This document shows, piece after piece, positions 16,407 through 23,302 of a stretch of 23,952 nucleotides of DNA. Below the pieces are notes generated by a model. It did no database searches and was not told where the DNA came from. It worked only from the letters and a program-made list of their open reading frames with translations. Within the stretch, counting starts at the first letter, position 1. Each line of letters starts with the position of its first letter. Origin of the DNA: an uncultured bacterium (GTDB taxonomy: Bacteria > Verrucomicrobiota > Kiritimatiellia > RFP12 > UBA1067). The DNA lies in assembly GCA_900547945.1 (NCBI GenBank), contig URIT01000039.1:1-23952 (forward strand), in the 5' to 3' direction. The translations under genes and the position numbers were made by a program.

Positions 16407-17543
16407 ATGCCTGACATCTTACCGGAAATTAGTTTATTATGCAAGATGATTTCTACGTCAAATGTTAAAATCCAAGAACACAATCGTTTGATAGATGATA
16501 AAGCGGCTAGTGAACAAAGACTTGTTGATGAGACCTGGCGCTTCCTCATTGAAGAACACAGGTCGGAACTCAAAAAGCTCTTCACGAATAAAGAAAATTG
16601 CGAGAAGGCAAAATTAGGGGTCAAAAATGCGAAGGAGGAAAAGGAACGTGAAAAAATGAGGGCGGAAACTGAACTCCGTGAATTGCAAAGAAAACAGACA
16701 AGTGTTTTGCCAACCATTGATACAATTAATGCAGTGCTATCATCGTTTGGCTTTGATTCGTTCAGGCTTGCACCAGCGACCGATACCACATATAAGCTCC
16801 AACGTGCGGATGGAAGTGAAGTAAATGACACATTGAGCGAGGGCGAACGATCTTTTGTGACATTTCTTTACTTCTATCATCTATTAAAGGGAAGTGTGTC
16901 CTCTGAGAATGTCAGTGAAAGAAGAATCGCTGTCATTGATGATCCTGTTTCAAGTTTGGATTCAAACATTTTATTTGTTGTCGCCTCTCTTGTTAGGCAG
17001 TGTGTTAAGGATGTCCAAGCAGGAAACACGCCTCTCAAACAACTGATAGTTCTGACGCACAATGTATATTTCCATAAAGAATTAACCTTTTCCAGAGAAC
17101 GAGACAAGACAAAAAGTGTTGAATACTGGATTGTAAAAAAGCAGCATAACAATTCTACTATTTCACAAACAAATGGGAATCCCGTTAAAACTTCATATGA
17201 ACTTTTGTGGCGCGAAATTCAAGATCCAGCCTCTTCGTTGGTTTGTGTTCAGAACGCCATGCGAAGAATCCTTGAATTCTACTTCAATATTCTTGGTGGC
17301 ATGAATCGCGAGGAAATTGAATCAGAATTCAATGGGCGTGAGGCGTTCATCGTCAAATCTCTCTTTCTCTGGGTAAATGATGGGTCCCATACAGTAGATG
17401 ACGATTTAGCGTATCAAGTCAATGAAGAATCTGTTGACTTGTATAGAAATGTCTTCGCCCGAATATTCAAGGAACTTCATCATGAAAATCATTACAATAT
17501 GATGATGCGGAATTGTCAATGTCGAAGAGATGAATTATCATAA
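16407..17543 (+). CDS. AAA_13 (RloC/PrrC-like) ATPase, C-terminal part
   Basis: 378 aa from ATG 16407, though this frame is open back to 16365. It begins with a coiled-coil (about 10-100), then the ABC signature LSEGE (143-147), Walker B IAVIDDP (174-180), D-loop SSLDS (182-186) and H-loop LTHN (216-219). The C-terminal about 120 residues (REAFIVKSLFLWVNDGSH and the ELHHENHYNMMMR end) are typical of AAA_13. In RloC/PrrC proteins this is the effector region. With the preceding frame this makes one protein of about 740 aa, a usual length for the family. Translation from 16407 alone would give an ATPase half without Walker A, which should be inactive unless it pairs with the first half. Confidence 0.8.
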   Translation: MPDILPEISLLCKMISTSNVKIQEHNRLIDDKAASEQRLVDETWRFLIEEHRSELKKLFTNKENCEKAKLGVKNAKEEKEREKMRAETELRELQRKQTSVLPTIDTINAVLSSFGFDSFRLAPATDTTYKLQRADGSEVNDTLSEGERSFVTFLYFYHLLKGSVSSENVSERRIAVIDDPVSSLDSNILFVVASLVRQCVKDVQAGNTPLKQLIVLTHNVYFHKELTFSRERDKTKSVEYWIVKKQHNNSTISQTNGNPVKTSYELLWREIQDPASSLVCVQNAMRRILEFYFNILGGMNREEIESEFNGREAFIVKSLFLWVNDGSHTVDDDLAYQVNEESVDLYRNVFARIFKELHHENHYNMMMRNCQCRRDELS

Positions 17544-17820
17544 AAAAACTGTGCCGTCGGGTGAGGCAGTAAATCCGAAATGCGTTACAGAAAAATCAAA
17601 TGGTGAGGCAGTAAATGAGGTTGTAAATGAGGTAGTAAATCAGATTTACTTGGCGATAAAGAGTAATCCTGGCGTCAGGAAGCCGCAGTTGTTGAAGATT
17701 GTTGCTACAAGCCGTGCGACAGCAGAGCGATCAATCGCGCAACTACGGCATTTGAATAAAGTCGAATTTAGGGGGGCATCCAAAACCGGCGGATATTACT
17801 GCAAGCAGCCGGCAACGTGA
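17530..17820 (+). CDS. Small winged-helix protein with repeated VN linker
   Basis: 96 aa. Residues about 38-93 (QIYLAIKSNPGVRKPQLLKI, then SRATAERSIAQLRHLNKVEF and GGYYCK) look like the winged-helix tail of AlbA_2/RecG-like or Fic proteins. In those proteins similar GEKV/NEVV repeats form the linker before the helix. Here only the linker and the winged helix are present, so this is either a stand-alone small DNA-binding protein or the remnant of a longer gene. It overlaps the ATPase end by 14 bp and ends 11 bp before the LlaJI-like gene. A local regulator role is inference. Confidence 0.6.
   Translation: MNYHKKTVPSGEAVNPKCVTEKSNGEAVNEVVNEVVNQIYLAIKSNPGVRKPQLLKIVATSRATAERSIAQLRHLNKVEFRGASKTGGYYCKQPAT
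17563..17640 (+). repeat. 12-bp repeats GAGGYWGTAAAT, one single and three in tandem
   Basis: Copies at 17563-17574, 17605-17616, 17617-17628 and 17629-17640. The last three are tandem and in frame and encode (E)AVN-EVVN-EVVN. Because the unit is a multiple of three, copy-number change would alter linker length without breaking the gene. Confidence 0.85.
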
Positions 17821-17831
17821 ATGAATAGGGA

Positions 17832-20099
17832 ATGAAAATCATCATTGAAGAGTACCAGTACCCCGTTGAGGCTGTCAAAGACATCCTCTGGGAGGGTGCG
17901 TTCCAGACGGTTGACGGCATGGTGTCGATCAGCTATGTCGGATACTACTTCAATTCCCGCAAAGAGGTAAACGACTGCGTGTTCATTCTTCCGAAGGTGC
18001 TGTTGGAAGAAGGCCTAGACGGGAAAGACCTGGTCTTTGGAAGATACGCGCCGGAAAGCATCGTGAACATGGATGCGTCCTCGCCGCTCACAACGGGCGA
18101 ACGCGAATTCATCTACCGCTTCTCTGTGTGGATATATCGTGCGCTGTGCGTCTTCCGAAAGTTGAACAAGGAGTCGAAGATCATCTATCAGCGGCAGGTC
18201 TCGATGATGGGCAAGGGGAGGCTCCGCAAGTCGGCCACGCTCCTTGATGTCCTGTTATCCCTCTTGCAGTTCCAGAAGGACAATCGGGACTTCTTTCTCT
18301 TTACAGTCAAGAATCTCCATTCGGGATTCAATAAAATCAACTGGACGCGGACGATTGCCACCACGAAAGCGGTTGTTGACGAAGGGAACCCCGCTTACCT
18401 AAACCCCGTCAACAAGCGAAGGATGGTGAATTTCGACGAAGAACTGCTTGTCATATTCTATTCCATCTTGAACCGCATCCATGAGCAGTACGGGTTCCCC
18501 GCTCCCATCGACATGGGCTACGAGCTGATAACCGGGAAGCGGTTTGACCGTTACGTCAAGGGCTACGGGAAGATTCGGCTCAACGCCATCAAGTACAAGT
18601 ATTTCTCGGATACGGCACTTCGGCTTTGGGAGCTGTGCATGGCGTACTTCGACCAGCCGAGGCAGATAGATGTAAAGGCCGACAGGCGGGAGTATCTGCT
18701 GGCAAAGAACTTCAATATCGTATTCGAGTCGATTATCGATGACCTTGTGGGCGAGAAGAACCCGCCGGCTGGACTTAAGGCGCAGGAAGACGGCAAGCGT
18801 GTAGACCATCTCTACCACTATCAAAGTCTCATAACCGACGAGCCGGACAAGGGAGTCTATTACATCGGCGACAGCAAGTACTACAAGCGTGGCAATTCTA
18901 TCGGGCGCGAGAGCGTGTACAAGCAGTTCACCTACGCGCGCAATGTCATCCAATGGAATCTCAACCTCTTTCTCGACAACCCAGATGCAGCCGCACAGGC
19001 CGACTTCAACGAGTACGGAAAATTCGGGAAACTGCGCGATGACATTACCGAGGGCTATAACGTCATCCCAAACTTCTTCATCAGCGCCAGGATGGTGAAA
19101 GATTCAGCCGGACGGCTCAGCTATGCCGATGACATACACGAAGCCGACAAGAAGGCAAATGTTTTCAATTCGCGCCAGTTCGAGAACCGCCTCTTCGACC
19201 GCGACACGTTGCTGGTCGCACACTATGACGTGAACTTTCTTTTCATTATCGCCCTCTATGCGCGCGACAATCCCTCGCAAAAGGCGAAATGGAAGACGAG
19301 CGTCAGAAAGATGTTCCGCGAGAAGATTCAGGCGATGCTCAAGGAGCGGTTCGATTTCTACGCCATGACGCCACGCGCAGACGTGGACGCCGAGCAGTTC
19401 TTGCGCGATAACTTCCAGCTGTCGCTTGGAAAGGTGTACACACCGTATGGGAACAAGGGCGCGCATTCCTATTATTCACTTGCCCTCGACAAAGACGCAA
19501 GATTCAAAGACGAGAATGACGCGGTCAAAGGACGGCTGGAGCAGGGATTTGTGATAGCCGAGTGTCCGCTCGGAACAGATCCTGCGACGGTCGTGTCCGG
19601 CGAAGCGCCGGTTGCCACGCCGCCTGTGCCGAAACGGTTCCTCACGCATCACTGGATTGAGAACTATCTTGAAAAGTATTTCCTTGTCGGCTGTTGCAAG
19701 GATGCTGCGCACCGAAGCTGGATTCTTGGGCGCAACAAGGTCAAGCGTTCCGATTTGTACAACGTCCGGCTCGGCAAGCGCGCGGGCGCTGTCGTCGCCG
19801 ATGCCGCGCTTACGAGAAGCCCAAAGTTCCTCGTCCTATATGACATTACCTCTCCATCCACCTACTCAGTATACCGCATCAAGAGTGGTATGCGCTGCGA
19901 GAAGGACAAGATGATCAAGATGGGCTACGCTTCCGCCCAGTGCGACTACTACTGCTACGTGCTGGAGGAGGAAGTGTCGCTTGGCGACTTGGACGTGCCG
20001 CAGCTCATCGCGGAGCGCAAGCGCGAGAAAGGCGGCGACTTCAAGCCGGGCGCACCCATTTACCTCAAAGGAGCTGAACTCATAGGTTTTAGGAGGTAG
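17832..20099 (+). CDS. LlaJI family restriction endonuclease-like PD-(D/E)XK nuclease
   Basis: 755 aa. The N-terminal part has a GYYFN...FILPKVLL segment and an INWTRTI segment with flanks typical of LlaJI-type nucleases. The catalytic core is visible as VDHLY (D325), then YYIGDSKYYKR (D347, K349), a PD-(D/E)XK arrangement. The C-terminal about 250 residues (from about 500) are unassigned. LlaJI cuts GACGC-type sites and needs a McrB-like motor partner. No McrB-like gene is in this window, so the partner could be missing, elsewhere, or replaced by the AAA_13 ATPase. ASCH follows after 3 bp. GC is intermediate between island and host. Alternative: another McrC-like or DUF2357-type nuclease. 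Confidence 0.6.
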   Translation: MKIIIEEYQYPVEAVKDILWEGAFQTVDGMVSISYVGYYFNSRKEVNDCVFILPKVLLEEGLDGKDLVFGRYAPESIVNMDASSPLTTGEREFIYRFSVWIYRALCVFRKLNKESKIIYQRQVSMMGKGRLRKSATLLDVLLSLLQFQKDNRDFFLFTVKNLHSGFNKINWTRTIATTKAVVDEGNPAYLNPVNKRRMVNFDEELLVIFYSILNRIHEQYGFPAPIDMGYELITGKRFDRYVKGYGKIRLNAIKYKYFSDTALRLWELCMAYFDQPRQIDVKADRREYLLAKNFNIVFESIIDDLVGEKNPPAGLKAQEDGKRVDHLYHYQSLITDEPDKGVYYIGDSKYYKRGNSIGRESVYKQFTYARNVIQWNLNLFLDNPDAAAQADFNEYGKFGKLRDDITEGYNVIPNFFISARMVKDSAGRLSYADDIHEADKKANVFNSRQFENRLFDRDTLLVAHYDVNFLFIIALYARDNPSQKAKWKTSVRKMFREKIQAMLKERFDFYAMTPRADVDAEQFLRDNFQLSLGKVYTPYGNKGAHSYYSLALDKDARFKDENDAVKGRLEQGFVIAECPLGTDPATVVSGEAPVATPPVPKRFLTHHWIENYLEKYFLVGCCKDAAHRSWILGRNKVKRSDLYNVRLGKRAGAVVADAALTRSPKFLVLYDITSPSTYSVYRIKSGMRCEKDKMIKMGYASAQCDYYCYVLEEEVSLGDLDVPQLIAERKREKGGDFKPGAPIYLKGAELIGFRR

Positions 20100-20102
20100 C
20101 GT

Positions 20103-20606
20103 ATGGCCGATGACAACGATATCCTTGTTCGTATTGCGGAAGACCGCGCCTTTACCTGCACCGGGGCATACGCCGTCCTGATCATGTCGGGACTGAAGCG
20201 TGTGGAGAACCGCAGCTGCATGCCCGTTCCGGCGCGGGGGCGTTGCGCAATGAGCGTTTCCAAGAAGTTCTGCCGCGCCGAGTATGACGGCATCAAAGCG
20301 TGGTTGCGGCGATTAAACGGCGACAGGGTGGATGCCATCATCCCGACATGGGAAGAGGCGAGCTGTTGGCCGGGCCACATCGTCGCGGTGATGGACTACC
20401 AGGCGATAGACGCAGAACCCGAAGAAGAACCTTGGCGGGTTCAGGCGCAGTTTTGGAACGAAGGCTACCGCTACTGGTGGCTACTCTCGAACATTCGCAA
20501 GTTGCCTGCTCCCATCCCTTGTCGCGGCAATGTCGGGATGTGGCGGCTGCCGGAAGATGTTTCCGACTCCATGGATAAGCAACTTGCCGGAGGCTATCCC
20601 GCATGA
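20103..20606 (+). CDS. ASCH domain protein (PUA-like fold)
   Basis: 167 aa with the ASCH signature GxKxxExR at G30-R37 (SGLKRVENRS) and the late strand pattern PIPCRGNVGMWRLP. ASCH domains share a fold with PUA and EVE domains and are thought to bind RNA or modified bases; some have nuclease or amidohydrolase activity. TAGGAGG upstream of ATG 20103 gives a strong start, only 3 bp after the nuclease stop. The tight link to a PD-(D/E)XK nuclease suggests a base-reading partner for it, which is inference. The stop overlaps a possible 34-aa frame (ATGA). Confidence 0.75.
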   Translation: MADDNDILVRIAEDRAFTCTGAYAVLIMSGLKRVENRSCMPVPARGRCAMSVSKKFCRAEYDGIKAWLRRLNGDRVDAIIPTWEEASCWPGHIVAVMDYQAIDAEPEEEPWRVQAQFWNEGYRYWWLLSNIRKLPAPIPCRGNVGMWRLPEDVSDSMDKQLAGGYPA

Positions 20607-20707
20607 CCGTCACCGTCAATCATTCTCGTTCAAAAGAGGAAGCCCGGACAATCCGACCGGGAATGGAAATGCGCCTGTCGCCAAAGGCGATCAGGTTGGC
20701 CGAATGA
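20603..20707 (+). CDS. Possible 34-aa small protein
   Basis: ATG 20603 overlaps the ASCH stop by 4 bp and opens a frame of 34 codons ending in TGA at 20705-20707. It encodes MTVTVNHSRSKEEARTIRPG followed by MEMRLSPKAIRLAE. The coupling looks genuine, as at other junctions in this operon, but the frame is short and contains a small hairpin (TCGCC-AAA-GGCGA, 20678-20690). It may be chance or a gene remnant. Confidence 0.25.
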   Translation: MTVTVNHSRSKEEARTIRPGMEMRLSPKAIRLAE

Positions 20708-20979
20708 GCGAAGCGAATGAGCCGCGAAGCGGTCGCAAGAGCCTGCGTGGCTGTGTGTTCGATTGCCGAGCCATGCCCAACCCGTTCTGGGACGAGACAC
20801 GGGCGCGACGAGTCCGTCTGCGACTTCTTCAGTTCGTTTCGGGCATCACGGGACTGCAAGGGGTTCAAAGCATGATTTTAAAGACGCGAAGCGGCGATTT
20901 AACCACTTAAAGCCGTGAAGCGGCGAATTAATCTCTCCTTACGGCCGCGAAGCGGCGACTTAATCGCGCATATCGCGCA
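20708..20979. other. Non-coding right edge of the island with GCGAAGC mini-hairpins
   Basis: No convincing gene. Exact GCGAAGC at 20708-20714, 20724-20730, 20886-20892 and 20947-20953, and a one-base variant (GTGAAGC) at 20915-20921. The last three sit in larger repeats. No tRNA, integrase site or T-run terminator is visible. Confidence 0.55.
20885..20963 (+). repeat. Three 18-bp direct repeats CGYGAAGCGGCGANTTAA
   Basis: Copies at 20885-20902, 20914-20931 and 20946-20963, starting 29 and 32 bp apart and differing at two positions. With the preceding bases, copies 2 and 3 fold as GCCGY-GAA-GCGGC hairpins. The regular spacing just upstream of a promoter could mark protein binding sites or an RNA structure repeat. 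Confidence 0.75.
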
Positions 20980-21009
20980 TTGCCCGTCAGGGGGGATTTG
21001 TGCTAAAAT
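20980..21009 (+). promoter_or_regulatory. Promoter abutting the TPR gene start
   Basis: -35 TTGCCC (20980-20985), 18-bp spacer, -10 TAAAAT (21004-21009) preceded by TGC (extended -10). The box ends 8 nt before ATG 21018, so the transcript should start at or a few bases before the start codon. Same arrangement as at 5998-6010. Confidence 0.6.
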
Positions 21010-21017
21010 GTCCGCCT

Positions 21018-23291
21018 ATGTTCAAGAGAGCCTGTTTTCTGTTCGCCTGGGCGGTCGTCCTGCCGCTTGCGGCGCAGCTTTCCTCCGCGCTTCCCGCGGA
21101 CCGGCTGGCTTTTGCCAACCAGCTGGCGAAGCGTGGACTCCATGCCGAGGCCCTGAAGGAGTACGAGGCGATCCGGGAGGTCAAGACGCTGCCGCGCGAC
21201 GAGATCCGCTTCCGCCTCGGCGAGGCGTACCGCCACGTCGGGCGCACGGCGGAGGCCCTGAAGGCGTACGCGGACCTCATCAAGGACCATCCGCAGTCGC
21301 GCTACGTCGACTACGCGCGCCTCAACCGCGCGCTCCTGCTCACGGGCGAGACGCGCGTGAAGGAGCTGACCGCCCTCGACCACGTCGGCGCGTCCGACAC
21401 GATCCGCGCGACGGCGCTCTACTGGCTCGGCGAGACGCTGGAGGCGCAGAAGAACGCGAAGGGCGCCATCGGCTGGTACCTGAAGGCCACGGAAGTGGCG
21501 CCGACGAACGATGTGGCGCGCCTCTCGCGCCTCCGCGCCGCCTCGCTCCTCTCCGTCTCCCAGGACATGCGCGACCGCCGCCAGGCGCAGGCCATCTACC
21601 TCGACCTCGCCCTGGGCGACGATCCCCACCTCGCGGAGGAGGCCCTGTTCTTCGCGGGCATGATGAGCTACCGCGAGGGGCGGCACAGGGAGGCGTCGCA
21701 GCTCTTCCGCCGCCTCGCGGCCCGTTTCCCCGCCTCGGACCGCGCGAAGGAATGCGCCATCTACGCCGCCTGGTCGAACTACCTTGACGGACGCTACGGC
21801 GAGGCGCTGGAGATTGCGGCCCGCCTCCGGGACGAGGGGAACGAGGACGCCGCCTACCTCGTGGCGGCGTCGCTGCGGAAGCTGGAGCGGCGGCAGGACG
21901 CCGTCGACGCCTATTCGCTCGCCCTCGCGAAGTTCCCGCGCGGGCGGCATGCCGACACGGAGTGGTTCGAGCGCCTGACCGTCCTCGCCGCCTCCGGCGA
22001 CAACGCCGCCGTGCTGGACGAGCTCGCGAAGCGCCCCGACCCGCCGGCGAAGACGTCCGACCGGGCCTGGAGCTACGGCTGCGAGGCCGCGATCGCCGTC
22101 ACGAACTATCCGCGCGCCATCGAGTTCGCGACGCTCGTTGCGCGCCAGGCGAAGGGCGAGATGGCCCTCAACGCGGTGCATCGCCTCGCCTGGCTCCACG
22201 AGAAGACCGAAAACTGGCCGAAGGCGGCGCTCGCCTACCGCGTCCTCGCGAAGAACTGGCCGGACGCCGCCGTCGCCGCCCAGGCGCTCTACCAGGCGGG
22301 CGGCGCCGAGGTGCGCGCGGGACGCCCCGAGCAGGCGCGGGCGGACTGGACGAACCTTCTCGCGAAGTATCCCGACTCGCCGTTCGCGAGCGAGGCGCTC
22401 TATGCGCGCGCGATGGAGGAGCTGCGCAAGAAGGAGTACCGTGCGGCGGAGCGGTCGCTGGACGAGCTTTCGCGCCGCTTCCCGGCGTTCGCGAAGCGCG
22501 CGGAGGCGCTGTACTGGTGGGGCGTGGCGGCGAACGGCATCGGCGACGCGCCGGAGGCCGAGCGACACTTCCGCGCCGCGCTGGAGGCGAAGCCGCCGGC
22601 GGAGTTCGAGCGCGAGACGCGGTTGGAGCTCGCGTTCATCCTCCAGAAGCGGGGGGGCGAGCGCGAAGCGGCGCAGATCTTCGCGGGCCTGCTGGACACG
22701 AAGGCCGTCGACCGCATGCCGCCGAGTGAGCTTGCGTGGCTCGCGGAGTTCACGGCGGGCGTCACGAACTACGCGGCGTCCCTCAAGGCCGCCCAGGTCA
22801 TCGAGAAACGCAAGATCGGTTCGGACTGGAACCAGATCGGCGCGACGCTCGCGGGCGAGGCGCATGAGGGCCTGAACGAGACGGACGCCGCCGTTGCCGC
22901 CTACACGCGCGCCCTTGCGACAGGCGCGAAGACGGCGAGCGGCGCGAAGGCCGCGCTCGCGCTGGGCCGGATCGAGACGTCCCAGGCCCTCTTCGACGAG
23001 GCGAAGGCGCACCTGACCGAAGCCGTGGAGCGCGCCAACTCGCCCGAGCTCATCGCCGTGCGCGTGCGGGCCTACGCCGCGCTCGCCGCGAACGAGGAGG
23101 CGCGGGGCGACAGCGCCGCCGCCCTCGGCTACCACATGCTCGTGGGGACGCTCTTCGACGATCCGGAGATCGTGCCGCGCGCGCTGGAGCAGGCCGCCGC
23201 GATCCTGCGCCGGCAGGGACGGGGCAAGGAGGCGGATGACCTCGACGCCGAGCGCGCGAAGCGCTATCCCAAGACGAACGGAACCCGCTAA
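21018..23291 (+). CDS. Exported TPR-repeat protein
   Basis: 757 aa from ATG 21018. I prefer it to in-frame start codons upstream because they fall inside the promoter, and because it gives a good signal peptide (MFKRACFLFAWAVVLPLAAQ). The rest is built from tetratricopeptide-type helix pairs throughout (for example AEALKEYEAIREVKT, AEALKAYADLIKDHPQSRY, ADWTNLLAKYPDSPFASEAL), with the YPDSPFA-type ends seen in CpoB/YbgF and BamD-like proteins. It is probably periplasmic and a scaffold for protein contacts. The next gene, 11 bp on, is a TonB/TolA-like membrane protein, so a role in a Ton/Tol-type envelope machine is plausible. GC-rich with host codon use. Confidence 0.8.
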   Translation: MFKRACFLFAWAVVLPLAAQLSSALPADRLAFANQLAKRGLHAEALKEYEAIREVKTLPRDEIRFRLGEAYRHVGRTAEALKAYADLIKDHPQSRYVDYARLNRALLLTGETRVKELTALDHVGASDTIRATALYWLGETLEAQKNAKGAIGWYLKATEVAPTNDVARLSRLRAASLLSVSQDMRDRRQAQAIYLDLALGDDPHLAEEALFFAGMMSYREGRHREASQLFRRLAARFPASDRAKECAIYAAWSNYLDGRYGEALEIAARLRDEGNEDAAYLVAASLRKLERRQDAVDAYSLALAKFPRGRHADTEWFERLTVLAASGDNAAVLDELAKRPDPPAKTSDRAWSYGCEAAIAVTNYPRAIEFATLVARQAKGEMALNAVHRLAWLHEKTENWPKAALAYRVLAKNWPDAAVAAQALYQAGGAEVRAGRPEQARADWTNLLAKYPDSPFASEALYARAMEELRKKEYRAAERSLDELSRRFPAFAKRAEALYWWGVAANGIGDAPEAERHFRAALEAKPPAEFERETRLELAFILQKRGGEREAAQIFAGLLDTKAVDRMPPSELAWLAEFTAGVTNYAASLKAAQVIEKRKIGSDWNQIGATLAGEAHEGLNETDAAVAAYTRALATGAKTASGAKAALALGRIETSQALFDEAKAHLTEAVERANSPELIAVRVRAYAALAANEEARGDSAAALGYHMLVGTLFDDPEIVPRALEQAAAILRRQGRGKEADDLDAERAKRYPKTNGTR

Positions 23292-23302
23292 ACGGAGAGA
23301 GC

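Noticed and set aside
17563..17640. Tandem repeats considered as a CRISPR or iteron array
   Set aside because: 12-bp units without spacers, in frame within a coding sequence as a protein linker.
20530..20910. 126-codon + strand frame after the ASCH gene
   Set aside because: Starts inside ASCH, runs through hairpin repeats, no Shine-Dalgarno and no recognisable motif.
20885..20963. Three spaced repeats considered as a CRISPR array
   Set aside because: Only three 18-bp units with 11-14 bp between them and no cas genes; too short for repeats or spacers of a CRISPR.
21003..23135. 710-codon minus-strand frame opposite the TPR gene
   Set aside because: Same shadow effect; the + strand has the signal peptide, TPR pattern and promoter.
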